NCBI RefSeq assembly: GCF_003217235.1
Contig: NZ_QJTF01000006.1
Location: forward strand, 1 to 64,000
Origin: Paramesorhizobium leguminum
GTDB taxonomy: Bacteria; Pseudomonadota; Alphaproteobacteria; Rhizobiales; Rhizobiaceae
DNA length: 64,000 nt
Reading direction: 5' to 3'
The translations under genes were made by a program, and so were the position numbers. The number at the start of each line of letters is the position of its first letter. Positions within the stretch are counted from its first letter, which is position 1. A model generated the notes under the pieces. The model saw only the letters and a program-made list of their open reading frames with translations, did not search any database and was not told the DNA's origin. Positions 1 through 9,283 of this stretch are shown in pieces.

Positions 1-51
1 CGATAAAATTCCACAACAGAATGCTTGAAAGCAGTGCTGTGCCTGGACATG

Positions 52-97
52 AAAAACCCCCGAAGGTTGACATCCAACTTTCGGGGGTCAGTTCACG
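52..97. repeat. Palindromic repeat, copy 1, also terminator-like on the minus strand
   Basis: A 13-bp stem (one G-T wobble) with a 5-nt loop spans 57-86. Preceded by five A, it reads as a hairpin plus T-tract on the minus strand. Bases 57-97 (41 bp) recur exactly at 39776-39816, where they form the inner part of a much longer hairpin behind rpmE. No minus-strand gene ends here inside the window, so the terminator role is uncertain; the exact duplication suggests a mobile palindromic element. Confidence 0.7.
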
Positions 98-163
98 CTA
101 TGCCGGGCTTTTTTGCTATTCGGCTGCAGGTTTCCATTTCCGCTTGCCCGAACGGGCCGATGC

Positions 164-188
164 GGAACCGCTGGGCATTTCGTGCGTT
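164..188 (+). promoter_or_regulatory. ECF-sigma (EcfG/RpoE-type) promoter for rpoH2
   Basis: GGAAC at 164-168, exactly 16 bases, then CGTT at 185-188. This matches the alphaproteobacterial general-stress ECF sigma consensus (GGAAC-N16/17-CGTT). Transcription would begin about 7 bases downstream, some 30 bases before the rpoH2 start at 226. Control of rpoH2 by ECF sigma factors is established in rhizobia; the assignment here is inferred from sequence. Confidence 0.75.
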
Positions 189-225
189 TGCACCAAGCCC
201 CGCCCAGCACCAGAGGAGAACGATA

Positions 226-1140
226 ATGCAGCAGCTCGCCGAAAGCCGTTCCTCCACTTCCCGTTCGTCTCTTGGCCGCCTCCGGGTGTCTCTGGACCAA
301 TCGATGATGCGGAGCGCCATGGCCGCGCCCTATCTGGCGCGCGACGAGGAGCGGGAACTGGCAATCCGGTGGAAGAAAAAGAAGGACAGGCAAGCGCTGG
401 AGCGCATCGTTTCGGCGCATATGCGGCTGGTCATCGCGATGGCTTCGCGGTTCCGCAAATTCAACCTGCCTATGAGCGACCTGATCCAGGAGGGACATGT
501 CGGGCTTCTGGAGGCTGCTATCCGCTTCGATCCGGAGCGCGAAGTGCGGTTCTCCACCTATGCGACATGGTGGGTGCGCGCCGCCATGCAGGATCATATC
601 CTGCGTAACTGGTCGATCGTGCGCGGCGGTACAAGCTCATCACAGAAAGCGCTGTTCTTCAATTTGCGTCGCTTGCGCGCCAGGCTGGCGCAGAGCGGGG
701 AAGAACTCTCACCTGGAGATATCCATCGGCGTATTTCCGTTCACCTCGGCGTACCGATGGCGGATGTGGAATTGATGGACCATCGGCTTTCCGGTCCCGA
801 TCATTCGCTGAGCGCGCCCATTGCAGGCGATGAAGGCGGCAATGCGGAAGGCATAGATTTTCTAATGGACGAAAGCCTGCTACCGGATGAAATCGCAGAA
901 GAGACGATTGATAAGGAACGCCGATCGTCATGGCTCGGGCAAGCGCTGGCTGTACTTAACGAGCGCGAACTGCAAATCATCCGCCAGCGCCGGCTGGACG
1001 ACGAAGGGGTAACGCTGGAGACGCTGGGCGAACGCCTCGGAATATCGAAGGAGCGTGTGCGACAGATCGAAAACCGGGCGCTGGAAAAGCTTAAAACCGC
1101 TCTTCTCAGCAAGCATGAGCTTTCAGCGTATCAGGCGTGA
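226..1140 (+). CDS. rpoH2: RNA polymerase sigma-32 type factor RpoH2
   Basis: Alternative sigma factor of the heat-shock group (304 aa), directing RNA polymerase to stress promoters. Regions 2.1-2.4 lie at about residues 60-133, the diagnostic RpoH box (QKALFFNLRR) at 140-149, and a region 4.2 helix-turn-helix at about 250-295 (sequence around ERVRQIENRAL). The start at 226 is chosen because AGGAGA lies just upstream; the open frame extends to 25 but that part overlaps a palindrome and the promoter. An ECF-type promoter precedes it, which fits the RpoH2 rather than the RpoH1 paralogue of Rhizobiales. Monocistronic and convergent with the metallopeptidase gene. Confidence 0.9.
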   Translation: MQQLAESRSSTSRSSLGRLRVSLDQSMMRSAMAAPYLARDEERELAIRWKKKKDRQALERIVSAHMRLVIAMASRFRKFNLPMSDLIQEGHVGLLEAAIRFDPEREVRFSTYATWWVRAAMQDHILRNWSIVRGGTSSSQKALFFNLRRLRARLAQSGEELSPGDIHRRISVHLGVPMADVELMDHRLSGPDHSLSAPIAGDEGGNAEGIDFLMDESLLPDEIAEETIDKERRSSWLGQALAVLNERELQIIRQRRLDDEGVTLETLGERLGISKERVRQIENRALEKLKTALLSKHELSAYQA

Positions 1141-1197
1141 AGGGGGTGAGCGGTAAGCAGTGAGGCAATAGTAAAAGAGCAAAAACTTGCGTTATTC

Positions 1198-1245
1198 TGC
1201 TCACTGCTCACTGCTCACTGCTCACTGCTCACTGCTCACTGCTCA
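1198..1245. repeat. Heptamer tandem repeat TGCTCAC, about 6.9 copies
   Basis: Near-perfect head-to-tail copies of TGCTCAC lie between the convergent ends of rpoH2 and the M48 gene. Short inverted copies (GTGAGC, GCAGTGAG) lie just left at about 1146-1164, so a transcript could fold into a hairpin. The same design recurs at 24822-24923, also between convergent genes. Confidence 0.9.
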
Positions 1246-2718
1246 TTATTCGCTAATAATCTTCGCACGGTCGCCCACCGAGACCGTCCCACCCGGAGGC
1301 AGCGCGTTGAGGAGGCGGAAGAGGTCGAGTTTGCGGTCGGTGCCCTGCATCCGGGCTGCCAGCGTGCCGATGGTTTCTCCCGGTTTCACCGTAATCACAC
1401 GGATGCGGAGTGGCTTGACCGCTTCTTTTTCGGCAGGTGAAAGAAGCCTGAAACTGTTGGTGACAGCTTGCGAGGCTGGCAGGAGAGTCGTACTGCCTTT
1501 GGGCGCTGCGGTGAGGAAGCGATAGACCTTGCCTCCCGCGCCGACGACCACAATGTCGAATTGCCAGCGGTCTGCGCCGGCGCGCGCGGTGGCCGCGGGC
1601 ATTCCATTCAATGTTGTCGCGCGGACGGTCGATTCATCGAGGCCCGATACCCAGCCGCTCTTGATATAGTCGGTCAGGCTCGATCCAGAGGCGAGTTGCG
1701 CGCCATCGAACCGGACCGCGACTTCCCCCGGGCCGGTCGCCATGACGGCGTCGGCCGAATTGTCGATGGTGAAATCCTCAGGCACGGTGAAGGTCACGCC
1801 GAGTTTGGGGTGGATAAAAGCGCGGCCTCGTACATAGCCTTCATCGGGCGTATCGCCATAGAGCAGGCCATCGATGCCATCGAGAAAGGCATCGCGATCC
1901 GTCGTGCCGACGCCTGGTGCGCCGATGCGGCGCGCATGGCCCATGGCAAGCTCCACGCGTTGCGGTGTCGCCGGGTGCGTGGCCAGAAAGTCCAGGCTCG
2001 CATCGGTGGCGCCGGAAACGGAGCGAAAGCTCGTATAGGCTTCCATGGATTGCAGGAAGCGTGCGGCGGCGAAGGGATCGTAACCCACCCCGCCGACAGA
2101 TTTGATGCCGACCGCGTCTGCCTGAAGCTCCTGATTGCGGGAGAATTGCGCGAGTTTCAACTTGCCGCGCAGAAGCGCCTCGCGGCCTGTCATGTCGTCA
2201 TGCAGCACCTCGGAGACGACCCGGCCGGCAATGGCGGCTTCCGCTTCCTTCTGCTGGCGCTGGACACCATGGTTTGAGGTGACGTGCGCCATTTCATGCG
2301 CGATGACGGCGGCGACTTCCGCCGAATCATTGGCAAGTCCCAGGAGCCCGCGCGTGACATAGACATATCCGCCCGGCAGGGCGAAGGCGTTGATATTGGG
2401 CGAATTGAGAATGGTAATGCGGTAGGTCTGGTTCGGATTTTCTGACACAAGCGTCAGTTTGCCGACGATCTTGGCGACCATGCGCTCAAGCTTCGGATCC
2501 TTGTACTCCCCGCCATAGGTGGCGAGGATGCGGGGGTGCTGTTCCGCACCGATTTTCGCCAGCCGGTCGTTGCGCGTGACATTATCGACCGTGATCGGAT
2601 TGGCGGAGGGCCCAAGCGCGGCATCTTCCTTGCCCAGATCAAGCGCCTGGCAGCCGGACAGAAAGGCAAGCATGTACATGCCGGAAACGATGGTTCCCGA
2701 CGACCGCACACGTTTCAT
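1246..2718 (-). CDS. M48-family metallopeptidase lipoprotein (BepA-like)
   Basis: Predicted zinc metallopeptidase of envelope quality control. It has a type II signal peptide with lipobox LSGC (C23), so it should be a lipoprotein facing the periplasm. The HExxH zinc motif (HEMAH) is at 141-145, inside a typical M48 domain at about 55-260. The C-terminal part contains a LysM-like stretch at about 440-490 (VKPGETIGTLAARM), suggesting peptidoglycan contact. 490 aa is usual for this alphaproteobacterial type, longer than E. coli BepA's metalloprotease core because of the C-terminal extension. Its last codons abut the TGCTCAC tandem repeat. Family assignment is firm; the substrate is unknown. Confidence 0.87.
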   Translation of the reverse strand: MKRVRSSGTIVSGMYMLAFLSGCQALDLGKEDAALGPSANPITVDNVTRNDRLAKIGAEQHPRILATYGGEYKDPKLERMVAKIVGKLTLVSENPNQTYRITILNSPNINAFALPGGYVYVTRGLLGLANDSAEVAAVIAHEMAHVTSNHGVQRQQKEAEAAIAGRVVSEVLHDDMTGREALLRGKLKLAQFSRNQELQADAVGIKSVGGVGYDPFAAARFLQSMEAYTSFRSVSGATDASLDFLATHPATPQRVELAMGHARRIGAPGVGTTDRDAFLDGIDGLLYGDTPDEGYVRGRAFIHPKLGVTFTVPEDFTIDNSADAVMATGPGEVAVRFDGAQLASGSSLTDYIKSGWVSGLDESTVRATTLNGMPAATARAGADRWQFDIVVVGAGGKVYRFLTAAPKGSTTLLPASQAVTNSFRLLSPAEKEAVKPLRIRVITVKPGETIGTLAARMQGTDRKLDLFRLLNALPPGGTVSVGDRAKIISE

Positions 2719-3014
2719 CTGGCGCGTTGCGTATGCTGGTGCCGACTGCGAATTCAGTCTTTTGTCCTCGCCCGTGAATATGTCGCCATTTTCCGCGCCA
2801 CGCGTCTCGTTTACGCAAGCCCGGACGGAAAACCGCTTCGCGCTTTTCCTCGACCTGCTTAGCAGAGAGCACGCGGCGCATGAAGAGCGACTCTCATATC
2901 GACGCAGCTTCTTGCCGCCGATTGGGGGTAAAATATGTCAAATCCGCCGCATATGCGTCCAAATGGACACTTTGCCGCCGGGCTTGTAATCGAGCAGAAT
3001 TGGGCTGGCTGACA
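2719..3014. other. Intergenic region with a dispersed repeat
   Basis: No convincing gene. It holds the 41-bp repeat at 2810-2850 and otherwise only the upstream region of the M48 gene. Confidence 0.5.
2810..2850. repeat. Dispersed 41-bp repeat, copy 1
   Basis: These 41 bases (tttacgcaagcccggacgga at the left end) recur inverted at 19960-20000 with one mismatch. Here the copy is intergenic; there it overlaps the proposed N-terminus of an MFS transporter. Confidence 0.9.
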
Positions 3015-3056
3015 CTGAAACGCCCGCCCTTCGGCTGAAGGGCGGGCACGTTTCAG
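3015..3056 (-). terminator. Long GC-rich hairpin terminating the secreted-protein gene
   Basis: Arms CTGAAACG plus CCCGCCCTT pair with AAGGGCGGG plus CGTTTCAG around a 6-nt loop, 30 bases past the stop of the 3087-4487 gene. There is no long T-run on the minus strand, so it may act as an RNA-stabilising 3' hairpin rather than an intrinsic terminator. Confidence 0.6.
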
Positions 3057-3086
3057 GAATTCAAGTTGGTCCAGCTATAGAGCCGC

Positions 3087-4487
3087 TCACTGTGTTATTT
3101 CAAAACTCACGGCTGCTGGGGCGCTATTACCCAGACTTTGGCTCTGCGTCGCGTAAATTGTATGTTTGCCGGGGCTCACTTGCTTCGAAGGGCACGTCCA
3201 GGTATTCTCACTTAGGACCGCTGTCCTGCACCATTGTTTCTCTTCATCCAGGGTTACGTAGATCATGGATCCTGCCGCTCCCTCGCCCGCGACCAGCGGG
3301 AACTGGTTCGTTGAACTATCCCCGTCCTTAGGTGACGTGATCACCGGAGGCGGGACAAAGGCTTCTTCGAATTGAATGTAGGGATAGGAGTCAGGGTTTG
3401 CGTTGTCAAAACCGGCGGCCTGGCAATACCCTAAATACAAATTATTCGTATAAGGCATGCCTGTATTTGAAGCTGGACTGCCGGAGCCGCAGGTCGGAGC
3501 GATGCCATTTTGGTAATTATCATACCAAGCGCCGGCTTTCACCGTCAGTTGGGCCCGGCTATTGAAATTCGCGTTGAACCATTCAGGGGCTCGCCCGAAA
3601 ACGTTGACTTCGACAGCGTTCCATAAAGTCGACATATTCGTCCATGGCATGCCTATTTGGGTTGTATCGACCGTTATGGCATACATGTTATCATTGTGCT
3701 GGAGTATTGCGGCATCCAACGTTTTTGATCCCTTGCCATTATCTCGACCGACATTTCCATATATTTTTATATATGGAAGATCGTGTATATTGAGAAAATC
3801 ACGATCATTGAGAGAACCAGTATGCGTGGTGCGGTCCGGAATGCCGGTGGAAATAGTATACGGGTACAGTTGACCCGTCGCCCAATACCATAGTTGCAGA
3901 ACTGGTACCTCATCTTGCATATAAACGTTTAGAGTAAATTGTTGCCAGAGCGTACATTCGCCGATGCCGGCACACCTGGTTGGCGCGGTATTTGTATTCA
4001 ATTGCACCGAGAATGATTCGGGAACTGTAACGCTGCCGGGATACGTACTCTCTACGGATGTCACGTTGCTCATTGAAGGGAAAGAGCCGACGGCTTGCGA
4101 AATAAATCCCGCTGGAGCTTGCAGGTACCACCCCGTGCCATTGCCGACTTGCTTTTGTGCAGACACGCTAGTCCTGGATGCCGGCAGTTTATTTTCCGGG
4201 TAATTGTAGCCGCAGAGATAAGGATCGGCGTCTTCCCATTTGACGCTTGGATAGGTGACTTTATAGCACCACGCACCAGGCAGTGGTGTGTTAGCCATCT
4301 GCTGTCCCCAGGCGTCGAGAGCCGGGTCCAGTGCGCTACCCATTTCATCAGTATTTGGACCGGCCGTAGTTTGGCCCGGTCTTGCCTTTGGCGGGCTTTC
4401 CGCCGGTTGCTGCTGCGCAAATGTAGCCGAGGCGCAGGCAATACCGATCACCCCCGCCAAGAGCAGGGACGTCCATTTCGTATTCAT
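3087..4487 (-). CDS. Secreted protein of unknown family with C-terminal Ig-like domain
   Basis: I do not recognise this 466-aa protein. A Sec signal peptide (residues 1-24, ending ATFA-QQQ) is followed by a low-complexity P/A/G/T linker to about 45. Next comes a Cys- and aromatic-rich beta-type body at about 60-380 and a C-terminal bacterial Ig-like domain at about 385-466 (opening PPPVITSPKDG), typical of exported or surface-binding proteins. At least eight cysteines suggest disulfides. The start is firm: AGGAGG lies 7 bases before the ATG. Codon and base use is visibly AT-richer than in all neighbours, and upstream DNA is AT-rich too, suggesting horizontal acquisition. It stands alone between the M48 gene and thiQ. 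A carbohydrate-binding or adhesive role is only a guess. Confidence 0.8.
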   Translation of the reverse strand: MNTKWTSLLLAGVIGIACASATFAQQQPAESPPKARPGQTTAGPNTDEMGSALDPALDAWGQQMANTPLPGAWCYKVTYPSVKWEDADPYLCGYNYPENKLPASRTSVSAQKQVGNGTGWYLQAPAGFISQAVGSFPSMSNVTSVESTYPGSVTVPESFSVQLNTNTAPTRCAGIGECTLWQQFTLNVYMQDEVPVLQLWYWATGQLYPYTISTGIPDRTTHTGSLNDRDFLNIHDLPYIKIYGNVGRDNGKGSKTLDAAILQHNDNMYAITVDTTQIGMPWTNMSTLWNAVEVNVFGRAPEWFNANFNSRAQLTVKAGAWYDNYQNGIAPTCGSGSPASNTGMPYTNNLYLGYCQAAGFDNANPDSYPYIQFEEAFVPPPVITSPKDGDSSTNQFPLVAGEGAAGSMIYVTLDEEKQWCRTAVLSENTWTCPSKQVSPGKHTIYATQSQSLGNSAPAAVSFEITQ

Positions 4488-4866
4488 ATGAATTCCTCCT
4501 AATATAGTTTAAATATGTCAATATATTAATCGCAAAATCGTATCGTACTTAACTAATGTCGCTTATGGATTTTCTGAAATAATAACGGCTATGATGAATC
4601 AGCTAAGCCGCCGCTGCGATTAGGCAAGACAACTTAGCATATACATCTCAGAGTTGCAATACCCGCCGTCAGCCTAGGGCATTTCATTTTTAGGTTGAAA
4701 CGGTGGTTTCTTTTATCGGTGCGGACTGTTTCACCTTGAGGCATGGATTCCTGTGACAAGCACAGGAATGACGGCAATATGGCTTTTGACACCAGCCTAA
4801 ATATTCCTGCCTGCAAGACGATGAAGTTTCAGGCGAAGAACCCTCTCTGTGGATAGCAGCCGGCGA
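4488..4866. other. AT-rich intergenic region
   Basis: No gene. The first 150 bases upstream of the secreted-protein gene are AT-rich and presumably contain its promoter. A short hairpin (attcctgtg/cacaggaat) lies at about 4748-4770. thiQ ends just beyond the region. Confidence 0.5.
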
Positions 4867-5595
4867 TTAGGTGACTGTACCCATATAGCGCTTCAGCGCC
4901 GCTGGGCCTGTATCCGAGAGCAGCTTGCGGGCCGGCCCTCGCGCTGTGACCGCGCCGTTTTCCAGGAAAAACAGCATGGCGTCCAAATGGAGTGCATCTT
5001 CCGGGTGATGCGTGACCATCAAAATGGTCATCGACATTTCCTGGTGTAGCGCCTTCACGAGATCGAGCATCTGGTTTCGCAACGCGGGGCCGAGCGAAGC
5101 GAAGGCTTCGTCGAGCAACAAAACCGGGCGGTTGCGGACGAGCGCGCGGGCGATGGCTACGCGCTGCCTTTCGCCGCCTGAGAGCGCTTCCGGTTTGCGC
5201 TTTTCCTTGCCGGTAAGGCCGACGCGGGCGATGGCGCTGTTTACCGCGGCGCGGTCGGCATCGGTCAGTTTCAGCTTGGGCGAGCGTCCAAGCGCAACAT
5301 TAGTCTCGACATCGAGATGGGCGAAAAGATTGTTGTCCTGAAACACCATGGAAACCGGGCGCTCCTCCGGCGCAATGCGCGTGACATCGACGCCATTGAT
5401 GAGAATTTCGCCCGATTGCGGCGTCTCGAAGCCGGCGATCAGATTGAGCAGCGTGGATTTGCCGGAGCCGCTTGGGCCGATAATGGCGGCGATACGGGCG
5501 GGCGGCACGGTCAGGTCGAAATGCATTCGCATCTCGCCGTAGTTGAAGCGGACGTCTTTCAGCGCGACTTCCGCTCCTTTCCTCCTGCCGCTCAT
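4867..5595 (-). CDS. thiQ: Thiamine ABC transporter ATP-binding protein ThiQ
   Basis: Cytoplasmic ATPase (242 aa) that powers thiamine/thiamine-diphosphate import with ThiB and ThiP. Walker A (GPSGSGKST) at 40-48, ABC signature LSGGE at 138-142 and Walker B (LLLDEA) at about 159-164 are intact. It has the short length of ThiQ and lacks the C-terminal regulatory domain of longer importer ATPases. Its ATG overlaps the thiP stop (ATGA), so the two are translationally coupled. The frame stays open upstream but that part lies inside thiP. Last gene of the thiB-thiP-thiQ operon. Confidence 0.93.
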   Translation of the reverse strand: MSGRRKGAEVALKDVRFNYGEMRMHFDLTVPPARIAAIIGPSGSGKSTLLNLIAGFETPQSGEILINGVDVTRIAPEERPVSMVFQDNNLFAHLDVETNVALGRSPKLKLTDADRAAVNSAIARVGLTGKEKRKPEALSGGERQRVAIARALVRNRPVLLLDEAFASLGPALRNQMLDLVKALHQEMSMTILMVTHHPEDALHLDAMLFFLENGAVTARGPARKLLSDTGPAALKRYMGTVT

Positions 5596-7193
5596 TGCAT
5601 GCTTTCCTTGCGTGATCCACGGTCGGCCAGAATCATCAGCCCGAGGCTCAAAACGCCTAGAATCAGCGCCAGCCCTGCCGCATCCAATGTGCGGTAGCTG
5701 CTCATGCGCTGCAACAGGAGATAGGGCAAGGTCTGCACATCCTCGCTGCCGAAAAGCGCGATGGTGCCGAGATCGCCGAGCGACAGGGCCATCGCGAAGG
5801 CGAAGGCGACGCCCAATGGGCGGCGGAGCACCGGCCAGCGGATCAGCGCCAAGCGCGTCCAGCCGGAAATGCCCAGCTGGGCGCAAAGCCTGTCATGCCG
5901 CGCGCTTGTCGTGTCCCATACCGGGCGCAGAAGCCGCACGGCGAAGGGCATGGCCATGGCGGCGTTGACGGTTATCACCATCGGGGCCGCGAAAACGAAC
6001 GGATCGGCGAAATGGCGAAGCCAGATGAACCATCCCGCGCCGATGACGATGGGCGGCACGACCAGGATAAGGCTGGCGCCGGTGTCTAGCGCGCGTTCGA
6101 AGAGGGGGTGTTTTTTGGCTGCCGCCACCGCCTGACGCGCGGCGACAAGGGCGAGGGAAAGAATGACGGAAAGGAGCGCCGCCGCGCCGCCTAGCGCAAG
6201 GCTTGTCGCAATCGCCCGCCATACCGAACGGTCGCTAAACAACCTAGCGAAATCGGCGGAAAGCCCGGAGACCACCATGCCCGCAATCGGCAAGGCGACG
6301 AACAGGAAGGCGAGGAGGATGAGGGTGAGATCGGCGAGTTTCTCGCCAACCCTGAGCTTTTCATAACGCCTTGTGGTGACGGCGAGTGAGAAGCCTTCCT
6401 CGGTGGGCCTGCCGGTGAGGCGAAAAGCTGAGAGAATAGCGAGGGTGAGGGCGAGTTGCGTGAGCGTCAGGGCCACTGCCTGGCCGATATCGAAATCGAA
6501 ATGAAGCGACTGATAGACCGCCACTTCCAGCGTCGTCGCGCGGGGACCGCCGCCCAGTGTCAGCACGATGGTGAACGAGGTGACGCAGAGCATGAAGATG
6601 AGGCCCATGATGCCGGGCAGATTGCGGGCCATGGCCGGCCATTCGATGAGGCGAAAGCGCGCTCCGTTTCCCATGCCGAGTTGCGCTGAAAGTTTCCAGT
6701 AATCGGCAGGAATAGAATCGAGCCCGGCCAAAAGGAGGCGCACCGCGAGAGGGAGATTGAAAAAAACATGCGCCAGGAGGATGCCGGTCAGGCCGTAAAT
6801 ATCGGGGAGGCCATAGCCGAAATATTGCGAGATATGGGCGATAAGACCCGCGCGCCCGTAGATGCTGGTTATGCCGAACACGGCGACGAGGGCAGGCAGG
6901 GCGAGGGGGAGAGCGAAGAGCCGCAGGACGAAAGCGCGGCCCATGAAATGTTGATGCGCATGGAGGGCGCGGGCTACGGGAATGGCAAGCCCGACCGAAA
7001 GCGCCGTCGAAAGCAGCGCCTGCCAGAGCGTGAAACGCGCCACCCGCCAGAGATAGGGGTTGAATGCGGCAAGGGTATCGCCCGTTTCGCGGGAGGCTTC
7101 GAAGGCGAGCGAGAACAGCGCGCCCCCGGCGAGGAGGGCGAGGAAAGCGAGGGCGAGGGCGCCGGCGAGGGGTTTGGGGTGTGCTAACGGCAT
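5592..7193 (-). CDS. thiP: Thiamine ABC transporter permease ThiP
   Basis: Inner-membrane permease (533 aa) made of two fused binding-protein-dependent transport domains, about 12 hydrophobic segments in all. EAA-like loops fall near residues 165-190 and 430-455 (the second around [18 protein letters not shown]), where ThiQ would dock. The length is typical of ThiP. It overlaps thiQ by the ATGA arrangement. It is separated from thiB by a 200-bp gap filled with an intergenic repeat pair, so it may be read through from thiB or have its own promoter. Confidence 0.93.
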   Translation of the reverse strand: MPLAHPKPLAGALALAFLALLAGGALFSLAFEASRETGDTLAAFNPYLWRVARFTLWQALLSTALSVGLAIPVARALHAHQHFMGRAFVLRLFALPLALPALVAVFGITSIYGRAGLIAHISQYFGYGLPDIYGLTGILLAHVFFNLPLAVRLLLAGLDSIPADYWKLSAQLGMGNGARFRLIEWPAMARNLPGIMGLIFMLCVTSFTIVLTLGGGPRATTLEVAVYQSLHFDFDIGQAVALTLTQLALTLAILSAFRLTGRPTEEGFSLAVTTRRYEKLRVGEKLADLTLILLAFLFVALPIAGMVVSGLSADFARLFSDRSVWRAIATSLALGGAAALLSVILSLALVAARQAVAAAKKHPLFERALDTGASLILVVPPIVIGAGWFIWLRHFADPFVFAAPMVITVNAAMAMPFAVRLLRPVWDTTSARHDRLCAQLGISGWTRLALIRWPVLRRPLGVAFAFAMALSLGDLGTIALFGSEDVQTLPYLLLQRMSSYRTLDAAGLALILGVLSLGLMILADRGSRKESMQ

Positions 7194-7209
7194 GTGTCGC
7201 GGGGCACTT

Positions 7210-7369
7210 CACCCCCCTCTGCCTTGCCAGGCATCTCCCCCTCAAGGGGGGAGATTGGCTGACGAGAACCATGCCGTTCACCTTTCAGCTTCTGCGATTG
7301 GTGGCGAGCGCTCTGAAGGCGTAATCTCCCCCCTTGAGGGGGAGATGCCCGGCAGGGCAGAGGGGGGTG
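7210..7369. repeat. Repeat family A, copy 1 (inverted pair)
   Basis: Two outward arms of about 45 bp, each built on CCCCCTCTGCC, CATCTCCCCCTCAAGGGGGG and AGATT, face each other around about 65 unrelated bases. Within each arm CCCCTCAAGGGG is itself palindromic. Six more copies lie at 11661, 29297, 38954, 43190 (interrupted), 45198 and 48503. Here it separates thiP from thiB. Confidence 0.92.
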
Positions 7370-7392
7370 AGAACCAGATACCCCCGCCGCCA

Positions 7393-8397
7393 TCACTTAC
7401 TCATCGCCGCGAGCCACTCATCGATCCACGCCTTGCGGTTCTTCGCCACTTCATCGGACGGCAACAGCAGCGTCTTCGCGGGCTTCACCAGCGTATCGAA
7501 AGCGGGATCGAGCGGCTCAGACGTTTTGCCGGCAGGGAACATCCAGTTGGTTTCGGGAATGACATCCTGAAAGCCGGGGCCTGTCATGAACTGCAGGAAC
7601 TTCGCCGATAGCGGATTTTTCGCGCCTTTTTGCGTCTTGGCCGCGAGTTCGATCTGCAGATAGTTCCCCTCGGGGAAGGCCAGCGCCTTATAGCGGGTCT
7701 CCTTGTCGGTGATGATGTGATAGGCGGGCGAGGTGGTGTAGGAAAGCACCATTGGCGCTTCTCCCTTGGTGAACAGGCCGTAGGCCTCCGACCAGCCGGG
7801 CGTAACCGTGAGTACGCGGTTTTTCAGCTTGCCCCAAGCACTTGCTGCGCCGTCGCCATAGATCGACTTGACCCAGAGCAGCAGGCCCAGACCCGGCGTC
7901 GAGGTGCGCGGGTCCTCGATGACGATTTTCTGCGTGGGATCGCCTTCGACCAGTTCCTTCATGCTTATAGGCGGATTGGGGAGTGTCTTCGAGTCATAGA
8001 CGACGGCGAAATAGCCATAGTCGTAGGGAACGAAGGTATCGTCCTCATAGCCACCGGGAACGCTTATGTTCGCGGTGTCGATGCCGTGCGGGGCGAAGAG
8101 GCCGCTTTCTTTCGCCTCGGTCGTCAGGTTGGTGTCGAGGCCCAGCACGATATCCGCCTTCGAGTCCGGGCCTTCCAGCCTGAGGCGGTTGAGCAACGCG
8201 ACACCATCCGCCGCGGAAACCCAATTAACAGTGCAGTTGCATGTCTTCTCGAAATTCGCCTGCACCTTGGGGCCGGGGCCCCAGTCGGCGGTGAAGCTGT
8301 CATAGGTGTAGATGGTGAGCGTGTCCTTCGCCGCAGCCGGCGCGGCGAGGCCGAGCAGCAGGGCGGCGGTGAGGGCGAGGCGGTTCAAGAATTTCAT
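7393..8397 (-). CDS. thiB: Thiamine ABC transporter substrate-binding protein ThiB
   Basis: Periplasmic thiamine-binding protein (334 aa) delivering thiamine to ThiPQ. Signal peptide at 1-23 ([20 protein letters not shown]), then the ThiB fold starting [12 protein letters not shown], a characteristic opening. I take the ATG at 8397 because it starts directly at the signal peptide; an ATG at 8415 and a longer frame to 8505 are possible, but the latter runs into a repeat. First gene of thiBPQ. I found no THI-element (TPP riboswitch) upstream; the space is filled by an inverted repeat of family C. Confidence 0.92.
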   Translation of the reverse strand: MKFLNRLALTAALLLGLAAPAAAKDTLTIYTYDSFTADWGPGPKVQANFEKTCNCTVNWVSAADGVALLNRLRLEGPDSKADIVLGLDTNLTTEAKESGLFAPHGIDTANISVPGGYEDDTFVPYDYGYFAVVYDSKTLPNPPISMKELVEGDPTQKIVIEDPRTSTPGLGLLLWVKSIYGDGAASAWGKLKNRVLTVTPGWSEAYGLFTKGEAPMVLSYTTSPAYHIITDKETRYKALAFPEGNYLQIELAAKTQKGAKNPLSAKFLQFMTGPGFQDVIPETNWMFPAGKTSEPLDPAFDTLVKPAKTLLLPSDEVAKNRKAWIDEWLAAMSK

Positions 8398-8422
8398 CGG
8401 CCTTTTCTTTCGCATGACTGTT

Positions 8423-8592
8423 GTGCGTCCTTCGAGGCTCCGCTTCGCTCCGCGCCTCAGGATGAGGAGTGTCGCGATTTGCATCAGTATAGTATCATCA
8501 TACATTAAAACCGATGCTCAACTCGACCCAACTGCAATGCACAGCATTCCTCATCCTGAGGTGCGGAGCGAAGCGGAGCCTCGAAGGACGCA
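8423..8592. repeat. Repeat family C, copy 1 (inverted pair)
   Basis: Arms of about 45 bp (GTGCGTCCTTCGAGGCTCCG and onward to a CAGGATGAGGA box) are inverted around about 75 bases in the thiB/thiN divergent region. Related pairs lie at 35471 and 58689. The unique centre (about 8470-8545) probably carries the promoters of both thi transcripts. Confidence 0.9.
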
Positions 8593-8650
8593 CGAGTACA
8601 TTGCAGCCGCCCCCTTTCGTCCTCCGCGCGGCACATGATAAGAGCCGGAA

Positions 8651-9283
8651 ATGAGCAAATTTCTCATTCTTCTTGGCGGCCATCTGACGGTAACGGACAG
8701 GCTCAAGCGCCAGATCGCCGGCGCGCGGGTTCTGGCTGCCGATAGTGGCATTCGCCATGCCGCTTCTCTCGGTGTCGAACCTGAACTGTGGCTGGGGGAT
8801 TTCGATTCGACGTCGCCAGCGCTTTCGAGGCGCTACAAACATGTGCCGCGCCGCACTTTTCCTGCCTATAAGGATATGACGGACGGCGAATTGGCGCTCA
8901 ATGAGGCGTTCGTGCTTGGCGCCACCAGCGTCATCCTATGCGGCGCGTTCGGGGGGGAGCGCACCGATCACACCATGCTGCACCTCACCATGGCGACGGC
9001 GCAGGCGGAAAAAGGCCACGACATTTTTCTTTCCAGCGGCGTGGAAGAGGCGTGGCCGATTCTGCCCGGAAGTTACGCGCCCGACCTGCCCGACGGGACG
9101 CTTTTCAGCCTTATCGGCTTCACGGAGCTTGACGGCCTGACTATCAAAAACGCTGAATGGCCGTTAGACAATGTGAAGGCGCCATTCGGATCATCTCTTA
9201 CGGTTTCCAACGTGGCGCGGGGAACCTTGGGGCTTCGCTTGCGTTCCGGATGCGGTGTCCTGATCGCCACTTTGGAGGAATAA
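8651..9283 (+). CDS. thiN: Thiamine pyrophosphokinase
   Basis: Converts thiamine plus ATP to thiamine diphosphate in the cytosol (210 aa). Family motifs are visible: GDFDS at 49-53, KDMTDGELAL at 74-83, GGERTDH at 101-107 and a C-terminal SNVARG element near 186-191. It is divergent from thiBPQ, so import and activation of thiamine lie back to back. The N-terminus is compact and starts right at the first strand. A GGAAATG context gives only a modest ribosome site. The symbol thiN is used for this family. Confidence 0.88.
   Translation: MSKFLILLGGHLTVTDRLKRQIAGARVLAADSGIRHAASLGVEPELWLGDFDSTSPALSRRYKHVPRRTFPAYKDMTDGELALNEAFVLGATSVILCGAFGGERTDHTMLHLTMATAQAEKGHDIFLSSGVEEAWPILPGSYAPDLPDGTLFSLIGFTELDGLTIKNAEWPLDNVKAPFGSSLTVSNVARGTLGLRLRSGCGVLIATLEE

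Noticed and set aside
25-225. 67-codon N-terminal extension of rpoH2
   Set aside because: It covers a palindromic repeat and the ECF promoter and has no sigma-factor similarity; the ATG at 226 has a clear AGGAGA.
8398-8650. TPP riboswitch before thiB
   Set aside because: I looked for the CTGAGA and ACCTGATCTGG-like boxes on the minus strand and saw only the inverted family C repeat.
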